Part shown: positions 1-8,134 of the stretch, piece by piece
Layout of the letters: every line of letters begins with the position of its first letter
How positions within the stretch are numbered: the stretch's first letter is position 1
Assembly: GCA_023411225.1 (NCBI GenBank)
Contig: JAEYPA010000186.1
Location: 1 to 19,916 of the forward strand
Reading direction: 5' to 3'
Length of the DNA stretch: 19,916 nt
From: Bacillota bacterium
GTDB lineage: Bacteria; Bacillota; Clostridia; Lachnospirales; Lachnospiraceae
The notes under the pieces: generated by a model
Database searches by the model: none
What the model was told of the DNA's origin: nothing
Seen by the model: the letters and a program-made list of their open reading frames with translations, nothing else
Program-made: the position numbers and the translations under genes

Positions 1-956
1 TGGCAGTAAAGCAAGTAAATTGTATATTTGTAATATCGGAGGAGCATTGCTTGGATGTAATAACCAATAGAGGCTTTGAAGTAATAGTATTACAAACAAA
101 GTTTGAGGATTATGGAGAATCAGCAATAGGCTCTTTTATGGAGCTTATTTCTTTAAGAAAGCCAGATATGGTTGTTGTAGACAGTTATTATGTTACTCAA
201 GACTTTTTTACTTCTGTTCAATCAGCTACACAAACAGTATACATAACAGAGGACTGCCCATCGGAAAGCTTTCATAATATTGATTATTTTATTAATTATA
301 ATATCTATGCAAATGACATGTTGGGGGAAAGAAAGGATAAAAGCACACAGTATATTCTAGGAAGTAAATTTACTTTACTAAGAAATGAGTTTAAAGCTTG
401 TAGCAATGAAAAAAAAGAGTCCAATCAAATTGTTATATTTACTGGAGGCTCGGATCCACTGAACATTGCCACAGAACTCTGTAGTTTTCTTTTACAGATA
501 GAAAAACTTCAGAATTATAATGTAAATATTGTGTCTGGGGCAATAAACCCCAATTTAGATTCCTTACATGAATTAGAGAGAAAAAGTAAGAGGGTACATA
601 TTATTACGGCACCACCTTTTATGAGTAAGGTAATGCTGGAACAAGAGATTGCCATATCGTCGGCCGGAAGTACACTATATGAACTATGTGCTTGCCAGAT
701 ACCAACAATCTCATATATCTATGCTGACAATCAGCGAAAGATAGCAGAAGAGTTTGCAAAAAAGCAAATGATTCCATATGCAGGAGATATGAGAATTGAT
801 AGGAGGAAAGTAATTAACAATATCATAGAACTTCTAATGGAGTACCTAAAGAATAAGAGAGAGTGGAGAAAAAAAGCAGAAGATATGCATAAATTTTGTG
901 ATGACCAAGGCGCTGAGCGTGTTGCCAATATATTATTAGGATTACCACACAGTTGA
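1..956 (+). CDS. pseG: PseG-like UDP-sugar hydrolase, 5' end cut by window edge
   Basis: The frame stays open to the first base of the window, with the first full codon at position 3, so the true start lies upstream. The in-frame TTG at 51 is not a convincing start because the codons before it (ending VISEEHC) continue the protein sensibly. Visible family features are the GGSDP turn near nt 447-461 and the segment reading AISSAGSTLYELCACQIPTI near nt 649-708. The latter is the nucleotide-binding C-terminal motif of PseG, a MurG-like GT-B relative. PseG removes UDP from UDP-2,4-diacetamido-2,4,6-trideoxy-beta-L-altropyranose in cytoplasmic pseudaminic acid synthesis, which often feeds flagellin or surface glycosylation. 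The N-terminal Gly-rich and catalytic region is mostly outside the window, so a related SpsG-type or legionaminic-pathway hydrolase cannot be excluded. The gene ends in TGA, and no clear terminator follows. Confidence 0.8.
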   Translation, partial: AVKQVNCIFVISEEHCLDVITNRGFEVIVLQTKFEDYGESAIGSFMELISLRKPDMVVVDSYYVTQDFFTSVQSATQTVYITEDCPSESFHNIDYFINYNIYANDMLGERKDKSTQYILGSKFTLLRNEFKACSNEKKESNQIVIFTGGSDPLNIATELCSFLLQIEKLQNYNVNIVSGAINPNLDSLHELERKSKRVHIITAPPFMSKVMLEQEIAISSAGSTLYELCACQIPTISYIYADNQRKIAEEFAKKQMIPYAGDMRIDRRKVINNIIELLMEYLKNKREWRKKAEDMHKFCDDQGAERVANILLGLPHS

Positions 957-1033
957 CATAATTGAGGTTTATAAAAAAGTATAAGCATACAGAAGCGAGA
1001 AATAAATAACTTAAAATGAAAGGATGCGTTTGT

Positions 1034-1861
1034 ATGAAGAAAATGAAAGTTTTCGCAGTTCTTTTGATGTTCGTATTACTTGTTAGTGTGGTATTCTCTC
1101 CGGAAGTGGTTTCTGCGAAACCGAACAAAGCGAACAAAACGACAAAGCCTACAAAGATTACTTTAAATGTGAAGAATAAGTCGATTTATGTTAATCAAAC
1201 CTTTGAACTAAAGGTAGCAAAGGTAAAACCATCTAATGCCAGTGTTACAGTAACTTGGACCTCCAGTAATCCTAAGGTAGCAACGGTAGATGAAAAAGGA
1301 GTGGTAACAGCCGTAAAGGCAGGAACAGCCAAGATTACAGCTAGTGCCACAACAAATAAGAAGATTAAGGCATCTTGTGTAGTAAAGGTAAAGAAGTTTA
1401 AACCTACTAAAATTACAGCAAAGGTTATTAAGATAACCAGTAGCAAGGATTATTTACGGATGGCTGGTTATGAGACCAAGACTATTACCACGTATACGGA
1501 ATTAAAAGCTTTTATGAACGAAGCTAGTGATAAGTATGTAGCCGCAGGTTATGGTACGAAAAAAGACTTTAAGAAAACTAAATTCTACGTACAGCTTAAG
1601 AAGTATTCTAAGGGCTTCTTTAAGACAAAAGTTCTATATCTGTTAGAAGGAAGTACGATAGGTAAAGAACAAAAGGTAAAGGTAAGACAGGTGACAAAAG
1701 TATTGGCTAAAGATGGAGACTTTATTGGAAAGCTCGCTGTTACCTATAGTCCGGTGCCTGAGAAACCTGAGCCTTCGACTAAGACTTATTATCAGCAATA
1801 TTTTGTTGAGGTAAAAAAGAGTACCGCTAAAACGTTAGATGAAGTTGAATTGGCAAAGTAG
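1034..1861 (+). CDS. Secreted protein with one BIG2 Ig-like domain and an unrecognised C-terminal half
   Basis: The start at ATG 1034 is preferred over ATG 1016 because AAAGGA at 1019-1024 sits nine bases before it and would itself be coding if the upstream ATG were used. The 275-aa product starts with a clear Sec signal peptide: a KKMK n-region, a hydrophobic core and probable cleavage after the VVSA at residues 25-28. A BIG2-type Ig-like domain follows at about residues 38-120, shown by YVNQTFELKV, WTSSNPKVATVD and the G-V-V-T-AVKAGTAKI strand pattern. The remaining roughly 150 residues are Lys-rich with alternating polar and aromatic positions; I do not recognise this part. No LPXTG, membrane anchor or SLH repeats are visible, so the protein is probably secreted or held by charge. 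BIG2 domains are common in clostridial surface proteins and say little about ligand. Confidence 0.75.
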   Translation: MKKMKVFAVLLMFVLLVSVVFSPEVVSAKPNKANKTTKPTKITLNVKNKSIYVNQTFELKVAKVKPSNASVTVTWTSSNPKVATVDEKGVVTAVKAGTAKITASATTNKKIKASCVVKVKKFKPTKITAKVIKITSSKDYLRMAGYETKTITTYTELKAFMNEASDKYVAAGYGTKKDFKKTKFYVQLKKYSKGFFKTKVLYLLEGSTIGKEQKVKVRQVTKVLAKDGDFIGKLAVTYSPVPEKPEPSTKTYYQQYFVEVKKSTAKTLDEVELAK

Positions 1862-1889
1862 TGAATAACTAAACTATAAAGGTACAGTA

Positions 1890-1918
1890 GCATATGAATT
1901 CTTCCCCCTGCATACAAT
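1890..1918 (+). promoter_or_regulatory. Sigma-E-type promoter of spoIIID
   Basis: CATACAAT at 1911-1918 is an exact match to the mother-cell sigma-E -10 consensus CATACAMT. GCATATG at 1890-1896 matches six of seven positions of the -35 consensus KMATATT, with a 14-base spacer. Transcription would begin near 1925, about 24 bases before the spoIIID start. The B. subtilis spoIIID gene is known to be transcribed by sigma-E, so motif and context agree. Confidence 0.8.
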
Positions 1919-1948
1919 GTAAAAACAAGTATCGTAGGGGGATTTCTC

Positions 1949-2215
1949 TTGAAGGGATACATAGAAGAACGTGCTGTTGACATTGCTAACTATATTATCG
2001 AATATAATGCTACTGTAAGGCAGACAGCAAAGAAATTCGGAATTAGTAAAAGCACTGTGCATAAAGATGTGACAGAGCGTTTGATTCAAATTAACCCCTC
2101 TTTAGCTGACCGGGCTAGAGTTGTGTTAGACTTGAATAAATCCGAGCGCCATATTCGCGGCGGGTTAGCAACAAAGGAAAAATACCTTCATAAAAACCAG
2201 TATCAGACCTATTAA
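1949..2215 (+). CDS. spoIIID: SpoIIID, mother-cell sporulation transcription factor
   Basis: An 88-aa protein with the SpoIIID layout: an N-terminal YIEER helix, a helix-turn-helix at about residues 22-44 containing KKFGISKSTVHKD, then TERL..INP and the C-terminal basic RHIRGG.ATK.KY segment used in DNA contact. The start is TTG at 1949, with AGGGGG at 1936-1941 as Shine-Dalgarno seven bases upstream. In sporulating Firmicutes SpoIIID both activates and represses part of the sigma-E regulon and helps turn on sigK in the mother cell. Its length is close to the B. subtilis protein. It appears monocistronic here: a sigma-E promoter lies directly upstream and a strong hairpin terminator about 110 bases after the stop. 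Identification is very secure because the HTH is nearly invariant in this family. Confidence 0.96.
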   Translation: MKGYIEERAVDIANYIIEYNATVRQTAKKFGISKSTVHKDVTERLIQINPSLADRARVVLDLNKSERHIRGGLATKEKYLHKNQYQTY

Positions 2216-2326
2216 TACTATAGAAAAGCATATGATCAAAATCCAGAGCCATAATTATTGCTCCAGAGAGCTTCCAGTTTGTCAGTTAACAGGAATTCAA
2301 TGCTTGGTGTTAAAGAGTAAGATAGT

Positions 2327-2375
2327 AAAAGGGTGATAGTCAGCATAGCTTGATATGCATGATTTTCACCTTTTT
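2327..2375 (+). terminator. Rho-independent terminator after spoIIID
   Basis: The left arm at 2327-2347 (AAAAGGGTGATAGTCA then GCATA) pairs with the right arm at 2354-2375 (TATGC, one bulged A, then TGATTTTCACCTTTTT). There is a six-base loop, GCTTGA. About twenty pairs form, with one T-T mismatch and two G-U pairs. The A-run and T-run flank the GC part, so the hairpin could act on both strands. Confidence 0.75.
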
Positions 2376-2563
2376 CTATGTGATGACGAAGTATCACGGG
2401 TGGCAAAGTCAGCTTTATGTAGAGGAGAGCTTTGGCTCCCTATCAGATTTTCGACCGTATTTTTTGGGAAGAAAGATATCAGAGAAAGAAGCATAGGAAC
2501 TGTAGGAATATATGGAGCGATTTAAGGAGTAAACAAAAATAAGGATTATGAATCAATCCATCA

Positions 2564-2592
2564 TTGTATCTTTTTTTAAAAAGGGGTACAAT
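2564..2592 (+). promoter_or_regulatory. Sigma-A promoter of the pth-mfd operon
   Basis: TTGTAT at 2564-2569 and TACAAT at 2587-2592 are separated by 17 bases, giving a good vegetative promoter. The expected transcription start is near 2599, just before the leader hairpin and about 80 bases before pth. Confidence 0.7.
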
Positions 2593-2604
2593 AAAAAATA
2601 AGTA

Positions 2605-2642
2605 CAAACAGTCCAGCGTAGGTCTACGGTGGACCCTGTTTG
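2605..2642 (+). other. Strong hairpin at the 5' end of the pth-mfd leader
   Basis: CAAACAG (2605-2611) pairs with CTGTTTG (2636-2642), TCCA (2612-2615) with TGGA (2630-2633), and CGTA (2617-2620) with TACG (2625-2628). There is a GG mismatch, a two-base bulge and a GGTC loop. It begins about six bases after the predicted transcription start. No T-run follows, so it is unlikely to be a simple terminator. Protection of the 5' end or binding by a protein are possible roles. Confidence 0.65.
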
Positions 2643-2679
2643 CGTATGAAAGAAGATTTAATGAAATGAGGATAAAGTA

Positions 2680-3246
2680 ATGTATATTATTGTAGGATTA
2701 GGTAATCCGGGTCTTCGTTATGAGCATACAAGACATAATGTAGGATTTGATTGCATTACCCGTATTGCGGAAGAATATAATATTAAGATGGATTATATTA
2801 AGCATAAGGCAGTCTGTGGAACTGGGTACATTGAAGGGCATAAGGTACTTCTTGCGATGCCACAGACCTATATGAACCTAAGTGGAGAAAGTGTGAGACC
2901 GTTAGTTGACTTTTATAAGATTACAGAGGAAGAGCTGATTGTCATTTACGATGATATCAGTCTGGATGTAGGACAGTTGCGTATTCGTAAGAAGGGTAGT
3001 GCTGGTGGACATAACGGTATGAAGAATATTATTACACATTTAGGCAGCCAGGACTTTACCAGAATCAAAGTGGGCGTTGGTGATAAGCCTGCAGGCTGGG
3101 ATCTGGCGGACTATGTCACCGGACATTTTTCAAAGGAAGACCAAGAGGTGATTAACGATACCAGAAAAAAAGTAGCTTTGGCGGTAAAGCTTATTCTTAC
3201 TGAGGATGTAGACGCCGCCATGAACCAATTTAATAAAAAGGCTTAG
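2680..3246 (+). CDS. pth: Peptidyl-tRNA hydrolase
   Basis: The 188-aa protein has the full bacterial Pth pattern. GLGNPG at the N terminus is followed by RHNVGFD with the catalytic His near residue 19, then PQTYMNLSGESV, YDDISLDVGQLRIRKKGSAGGHNG with the catalytic Asp, and the FTRIKVGVGDKP loop. The enzyme cleaves the ester bond of peptidyl-tRNAs released by abortive translation in the cytoplasm. ATG 2680 follows a GAGGATAAA ribosome site. The B. subtilis orthologue is spoVC, whose alleles affect sporulation. It is the first gene after the operon promoter, and mfd starts 28 bases after its stop. This leaves no room for the fin gene that lies between these two in B. subtilis. Confidence 0.97.
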   Translation: MYIIVGLGNPGLRYEHTRHNVGFDCITRIAEEYNIKMDYIKHKAVCGTGYIEGHKVLLAMPQTYMNLSGESVRPLVDFYKITEEELIVIYDDISLDVGQLRIRKKGSAGGHNGMKNIITHLGSQDFTRIKVGVGDKPAGWDLADYVTGHFSKEDQEVINDTRKKVALAVKLILTEDVDAAMNQFNKKA

Positions 3247-3274
3247 CAGTGCTTTATCTGCGTTTGGAGGAACC

Positions 3275-6200
3275 ATGAATACTTTTTTCTACCCCTTAAA
3301 AGAATTAAATGAATATATGGAGTTGGACCATGACCTGAAACTGGGGCTGACACCGGTACAACTAACAGGCTGTATCGATTCCCAGAAGTGTCATTTGATG
3401 GCGGGAATCGGGGAGGAAAGTCAGTTCAAGGTCATTGTCACTTATAATGAACTAAAGGCAAAGGAAATCTATGAGGATTTTCGGTTATATGAGAAGAATG
3501 TATATCTATACCCTGCCAAGGATATTATTTTCTACAGTGCTGACATTCACGGACATGCAATCGTAAGAGAACGATTGATGGTCTTAAAGAAACTCTTGCA
3601 AAATGAACCTACCACCATCATTATGACAATAGATGGCGCAATGGATCGGATCTTACCCTTAGAGCAGATTAAGAGCAGGGTGTTAATTATAGAGGTCGCA
3701 AAGGAATATAAATTTGATCAATTAATCCAGCAATTGGTACTTTTGGGCTACGAGCGAAGTGTACAGGTGGAGACGCCAGGACAGTTCGCTGTTCGTGGTG
3801 GAATTCTAGATGTATATCCGATGACAGAGGAAGTCCCTTATCGAATAGAGTTCTGGGATGATGAGGTGGACACCATTCGTTCTTTTGATGTGGAAAGCCA
3901 GCGTTCCATTGAAAATGTGGACCAGCTCAATATCTATCCTGCTACAGAGTTTATTTTTACGCCACCTATGGTAGCGAAGGGAAAGAAGAAGATTGAGGAG
4001 GAGTTTGAGAAGTATACCAATAGCTTAAAGAAAGACAAGAAGTTAGATGAAGCCAGAAGAATTAAAGAGATAGTAAATGATTTCTTAGAGCGAATCAGTG
4101 AGTATAATGGTTCCGTTGCTATTGACAGCTTTGTACCGTATTTTTATGAAAAGACAGTTTCGTTTTTTGATTATTTTACAAGAGAAAACACCATTTTCTT
4201 CATAGATGAGCCCATTCGAATGGATGAACGGGCTGGCGCTGTGGAACTTGAATTTAGAGAAGGTATGGCAGGTCGATTGGAAACCGGGTATATTCTTCCA
4301 AGTCAGGCCGATGCTATTTACTCTTATAAGGAGCTTTGTGTCAAGCTGGCGCAACAAAAGGCAGTGCTTCTTAGCACCATGGAACATAAAATATCTAATC
4401 TTTCAGTGCAGAGAAAGTATGCTTTGACAGTTAAATCGGTCAGTCCCTATAACAAGAACTTTGATATGTTGGTGAAGGACTTGAAGGATTGGAAGGAGCG
4501 CAAATATCGCATTATCCTGATCTCAAGTTCTAAGAGTCGAGCAAAGCGACTAAGTCAGGATTTGTTGGAATTTGACCTAAATGCCTTCTATAGTGAGGAT
4601 TTTACCAGACCGGTGCAGCCAGGAGAGATCTTTGTAACTTCAGGTCCCCTTCACAAGGGTTTTGAATACTCGTTGATTAAGTTTGTAATCATTTCGGAAA
4701 GTGATATATTTGGCTCTAAGAAAGCGAAAAAATTAAAGAGAAAGAAGACTTATGAGGGAAATCGAGTACACAGCTTTACCGACCTCAATGTAGGGGATTA
4801 TGTAGTGCATGAGAACCACGGTTTGGGGATATATCGTGGAATTGAGAAAATAGAAGTAGACGGTGTCGTAAAAGACTACCTTAAGATAGAATATGCCGGC
4901 AGTGGAGTACTTTATATCCTTGCTACCGGCCTTGAAGTGTTGCAAAAATACGCCGGTGCAGATGCCAAGGCACCAAAACTAAACAAGCTGAATTCCCTGG
5001 AGTGGAAAAACACTAAGAAGAAGGTAAAAACGGCTGTAGAAGCTGTGGCCAAAGATCTGGTGGAGTTATATGCAATGAGACAGCAGAAAGCCGGCTACCA
5101 GTATGGTCCAGATACAGTGTGGCAGCGGGAATTTGAAGAAATGTTTCCGTATGAGGAGACAGACGACCAGCTTCAGGCGATTGAAGACACCAAGAAGGAT
5201 ATGGAAAGCTCCAAGATTATGGATCGTCTTATTTGTGGGGATGTTGGCTATGGCAAGACAGAGATTGCTATTCGGGCTGCATTTAAGGCAGTTTCCGACG
5301 GTAAACAGGTGGTATTTCTGGTACCAACCACTATTTTGGCACAACAGCATTACAATACTTTTGTTCAGAGAATGATGGACTTTCCCGTCAGCGTCGATAT
5401 GATGTCCCGATTCCGTACGGCTAAAGAGATTAAAAAGACACTGGAACGATTAAAAAATGGCACTTTAGACATTGTCATTGGTACTCATAGAGTGTTGTCA
5501 AAGGATGTAGAATTTAAAAATTTGGGCTTACTTATTGTTGATGAAGAGCAGCGTTTTGGGGTTACCCATAAGGAAAGAATTAAGCAGATGAAGAAGGATG
5601 TGGATGTACTGACCTTATCTGCTACTCCAATCCCTAGAACCATGCATATGAGTCTTATTGGGATCCGGGATATGAGTGTATTAGAGGAGCCTCCGGTAGA
5701 TCGTATGCCGATTCAGACCTATGTGCTAGAGCATAATGATGAGATAATCCGAGAAGCTATTCACAGAGAGTTGGCTAGAGATGGACAGGTTTATTATGTG
5801 TATAACCGTGTCAATACCATAGAGGATGTGGCGCATCATATCGCACAGCTAGTGCCGGAAGCCAATGTAGCCTTTGCACATGGACAAATGAGTGAGAGAG
5901 AACTAGAGCATATTATGTTTGGGTTTATCAATGGGGAGATTGATGTGCTGGTTTCTACTACCATCATTGAGACAGGGTTAGACATTTCCAATGTAAATAC
6001 AATGATAATTGATGATGCTGATCGATTGGGCCTATCTCAACTCTATCAGCTTAGAGGACGGGTGGGACGTTCCAATCGTAGCAGTTATGCATTTCTCATG
6101 TACCGAAGAGATAAGGTTTTACGGGAGGTAGCTGAGAAACGACTTCAGGCCATTAAGGAATTCACGGAACTTGGTTCAGGTTTTAAGATTGCTATGAGGG

Positions 6201-6850
6201 ATCTGGAGATTCGTGGTGCCGGGAACCTGCTTGGACAGAAACAACACGGTCATATGGAAGCGGTAGGATATGATCTTTATTGCAAGATGTTAAATGAGGC
6301 TGTTAAGAACCTCAAAGGAGAGATTACGGTGGAGGACATGTTTGATACTACAGTGGATATTGATATTGATGCTTATATACCAGCTACTTATATAAAGAGT
6401 GAATTTCAAAAGCTGGATATCTATAAACGAATTGCGGAGATATCCAGTGAAAATGAGTTTTTAGATATGCAGGAAGAACTTGTGGATCGGTTTGGCGACA
6501 TGCCGGCAGCAGTCAACAATCTGCTTAATATAGCCTATATCAAGTCCATTGCCAAGAAAGCCTTTGTTACCAAGTTGGAATACAAAAACAATAAGATTAG
6601 GATGATTATGTATGAGCAGGCTCCACTGGATGTCATTCAGATTCCTAGTCTGTTAGAGCAGTATCATGGCATCCTTACTATGGAAAAGGGTACTCATCCT
6701 ACCTTTGTCTATCATTTGGACAAAAAGGATAAGAAGCAGGAACGCATGGAACCATTGGAATTATTTGATTTAGTGAAGTCTGTGTTAGAAAGTATTGGCG
6801 CTATAAAACTTCCTCCGATGGGGCAGTCAGACAATCCAAGGGAGAATTAG
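3275..6850 (+). CDS. mfd: Mfd transcription-repair coupling factor
   Basis: The 1191-aa protein matches full-length Mfd. The N-terminal third is UvrB-like (PGQFAVRGGILDVYP near residues 168-182). An RNA polymerase interaction (CarD-like) domain lies near residues 498-562, with LNVGDYVVHENHGLG. The SF2 translocase motor follows: GDVGYGKTE Walker A near 654, DEEQ box near 755, SATPIPRTM near 781 and GRVGRS near 927. The C terminus is the TRCF inhibitory domain. Mfd pushes RNA polymerase off stalled transcription complexes and recruits UvrA to template-strand lesions. ATG 3275 has GGAGG seven bases upstream. All motor motifs are intact, and no frameshift is apparent. Confidence 0.98.
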   Translation: MNTFFYPLKELNEYMELDHDLKLGLTPVQLTGCIDSQKCHLMAGIGEESQFKVIVTYNELKAKEIYEDFRLYEKNVYLYPAKDIIFYSADIHGHAIVRERLMVLKKLLQNEPTTIIMTIDGAMDRILPLEQIKSRVLIIEVAKEYKFDQLIQQLVLLGYERSVQVETPGQFAVRGGILDVYPMTEEVPYRIEFWDDEVDTIRSFDVESQRSIENVDQLNIYPATEFIFTPPMVAKGKKKIEEEFEKYTNSLKKDKKLDEARRIKEIVNDFLERISEYNGSVAIDSFVPYFYEKTVSFFDYFTRENTIFFIDEPIRMDERAGAVELEFREGMAGRLETGYILPSQADAIYSYKELCVKLAQQKAVLLSTMEHKISNLSVQRKYALTVKSVSPYNKNFDMLVKDLKDWKERKYRIILISSSKSRAKRLSQDLLEFDLNAFYSEDFTRPVQPGEIFVTSGPLHKGFEYSLIKFVIISESDIFGSKKAKKLKRKKTYEGNRVHSFTDLNVGDYVVHENHGLGIYRGIEKIEVDGVVKDYLKIEYAGSGVLYILATGLEVLQKYAGADAKAPKLNKLNSLEWKNTKKKVKTAVEAVAKDLVELYAMRQQKAGYQYGPDTVWQREFEEMFPYEETDDQLQAIEDTKKDMESSKIMDRLICGDVGYGKTEIAIRAAFKAVSDGKQVVFLVPTTILAQQHYNTFVQRMMDFPVSVDMMSRFRTAKEIKKTLERLKNGTLDIVIGTHRVLSKDVEFKNLGLLIVDEEQRFGVTHKERIKQMKKDVDVLTLSATPIPRTMHMSLIGIRDMSVLEEPPVDRMPIQTYVLEHNDEIIREAIHRELARDGQVYYVYNRVNTIEDVAHHIAQLVPEANVAFAHGQMSERELEHIMFGFINGEIDVLVSTTIIETGLDISNVNTMIIDDADRLGLSQLYQLRGRVGRSNRSSYAFLMYRRDKVLREVAEKRLQAIKEFTELGSGFKIAMRDLEIRGAGNLLGQKQHGHMEAVGYDLYCKMLNEAVKNLKGEITVEDMFDTTVDIDIDAYIPATYIKSEFQKLDIYKRIAEISSENEFLDMQEELVDRFGDMPAAVNNLLNIAYIKSIAKKAFVTKLEYKNNKIRMIMYEQAPLDVIQIPSLLEQYHGILTMEKGTHPTFVYHLDKKDKKQERMEPLELFDLVKSVLESIGAIKLPPMGQSDNPREN

Positions 6851-6918
6851 GGTTGCCTTCCAATGTAGAATGCTATATACTCAGAGTAGTCATTATTTTG
6901 TTAGGTATGGAGGATAAC

Positions 6919-8028
6919 ATGAATAATAAAACATGGAAAAGATATATGGTTGGAGGCATAACAGCTGTCTTAATGGCTGCTATGATGACCGCATGTAATG
7001 GTGATAAAAAACCTTCAGAAAGCAAAGATCCAAAGCAATCAGTAAGCCCATCCACTAGTGACCAGGCAAGTCCTACAGCTTCAGGCAAGGCGAGCCAAAC
7101 AGCAAGTCCCGCGACAGCAGGACAAACGAAGGGAATACAACTGGATGATGTGGTGTTAACGGTAGGCAAGACGGAGGTAACGTATCGAGAACTTCTTATC
7201 TACCAGCTTCAGATTAAGAATAAATATGAACCTAGTCTGGGAGCAGATGTATGGAATTTTACCATAGAAGAGGGTAAAACTTTTTCTGATATGGCAAAAG
7301 AAGAACTATTAAGTGAGATTACTAAGATAAAAGTAGTGGTACAGGAGGCTAAGAAGTTAGGTATTGCCTTAGAGGATAGTGAAAAGGAAGAAGTACAGAC
7401 TCAGGCAGTAGAATATTTGGAGAAAATCACAGATAGTGACCAAAAGAAATATGGTATCACCCAGGATGTAGTGAGACATGTATTAGAGGATAATTATCTG
7501 GCAGATAAGGTGTATACAGTTACCACCAATGAAGTAAACACAGATATTAGTAATGAAGAAGCCAAGCAAATTAAACTGCAGATGCTTATGGTTATGACCA
7601 ATGGGGAAGACAAGAATGGCACTAAAATAGCTCTCAATGAGACTGAGAAACAGACTGCTAAGAAGAGGGCGGACACAATGCATGAGAAAGCATTAGAGAC
7701 AGATGACTTTGAGAAGTTTGCAAACTCCAATACAGATGCTTCCTATGTGAATTTTACTCTTGGCAAAGGGGACAACCCTGAACTTGAAACCACTGCGTTT
7801 TCTTTAAAGGTGGGAGATATCAGCCCGGTTATTGAAACCCAGGAAGGTTATGTGATTCTAAAATTAATCAGCGATTTTGATGAGGATGCTACAGCTCAGA
7901 AAAAGGAAGAGATTATTGAAAAACAAAGAGATACTATCTTTGTAGCAAAATATAAGGTTTGGTCTGGCGATTATAAGATTACTCAGGATGCTAAGCTTTG
8001 GAATTTGATTAATTTTACAGACCTGTAG
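6919..8028 (+). CDS. Parvulin-type (PrsA/SurA-like) foldase lipoprotein
   Basis: ATG 6919 is chosen because GGAGGA at 6909-6914 lies directly before it and because it places a lipoprotein signal at the N terminus. Charged residues and a hydrophobic segment (about 10-25) end in a lipobox with Cys26 (MTAC). A Ser/Thr/Pro-rich linker spans about residues 30-70. A helical SurA-N/PrsA-like region follows, then a parvulin-like segment with DFEKFAN near residue 260, LGKGDNPELETTAFSLKVGDIS and TQEGYVILKL. The family helps secreted proteins fold between membrane and wall, sometimes with prolyl isomerase activity. The parvulin part is divergent, so isomerase activity is uncertain. It is cotranscribed with mfd and is the last gene before a terminator. 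It could help fold the LPXTG pilins encoded nearby, but that is inference. Confidence 0.85.
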   Translation: MNNKTWKRYMVGGITAVLMAAMMTACNGDKKPSESKDPKQSVSPSTSDQASPTASGKASQTASPATAGQTKGIQLDDVVLTVGKTEVTYRELLIYQLQIKNKYEPSLGADVWNFTIEEGKTFSDMAKEELLSEITKIKVVVQEAKKLGIALEDSEKEEVQTQAVEYLEKITDSDQKKYGITQDVVRHVLEDNYLADKVYTVTTNEVNTDISNEEAKQIKLQMLMVMTNGEDKNGTKIALNETEKQTAKKRADTMHEKALETDDFEKFANSNTDASYVNFTLGKGDNPELETTAFSLKVGDISPVIETQEGYVILKLISDFDEDATAQKKEEIIEKQRDTIFVAKYKVWSGDYKITQDAKLWNLINFTDL

Positions 8029-8042
8029 AAGGAATATTAAAT

Positions 8043-8095
8043 GAGTTGTTACGCCGGCTAAGTAGGGGAAAGTCTGTCGGTGTAGCAGCTTTTTT
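8043..8095 (+). terminator. Terminator after the foldase gene
   Basis: TGTTACGCCGGC (8047-8058) pairs over all twelve positions, counting G-U pairs, with GTCGGTGTAGCA (8076-8087). A few further pairs lie outside, and T6 follows at 8090-8095. It ends the pth-mfd-foldase unit. truA begins 40 bases later, so it depends on readthrough or a promoter I cannot see. Confidence 0.78.
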
Positions 8096-8134
8096 GCTAA
8101 ATGATCAGTGGAGAAGAAATAAGGAGTAGATTTT

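Larger units (their letters stand above)
2216..2679. other. 464-base intergenic region between spoIIID and pth
   Basis: This gap holds the spoIIID terminator (2327-2375), a stretch with no convincing content (about 2380-2555), then the sigma-A promoter (2564-2592) and leader hairpin (2605-2642) of the pth-mfd operon. A 37-codon frame at 2383-2496 has no ribosome binding site and was not accepted as a gene. Confidence 0.7.

Noticed and set aside
953..993. TTGACA at 953-958 with TATAAA/TATAAG, and a sigma-E-like CATACAGA at 986-993, as promoters for the BIG2 protein gene
   Set aside because: Spacers of 11 or 21 bases are unsuitable for sigma-A, and no sigma-E -35 sits at the right distance.
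1903..1942. Inverted repeat TCCCCC (1903-1908) with GGGGGA (1937-1942) plus ATAC/GTAT, which could hide the spoIIID ribosome site
   Set aside because: The left arm overlaps the sigma-E promoter and lies upstream of the expected transcription start near 1925, so it should not be in the mRNA.
2383..2496. 37-codon open frame between the spoIIID terminator and the pth promoter
   Set aside because: No ribosome binding site, no promoter after the terminator, and no recognisable protein pattern.
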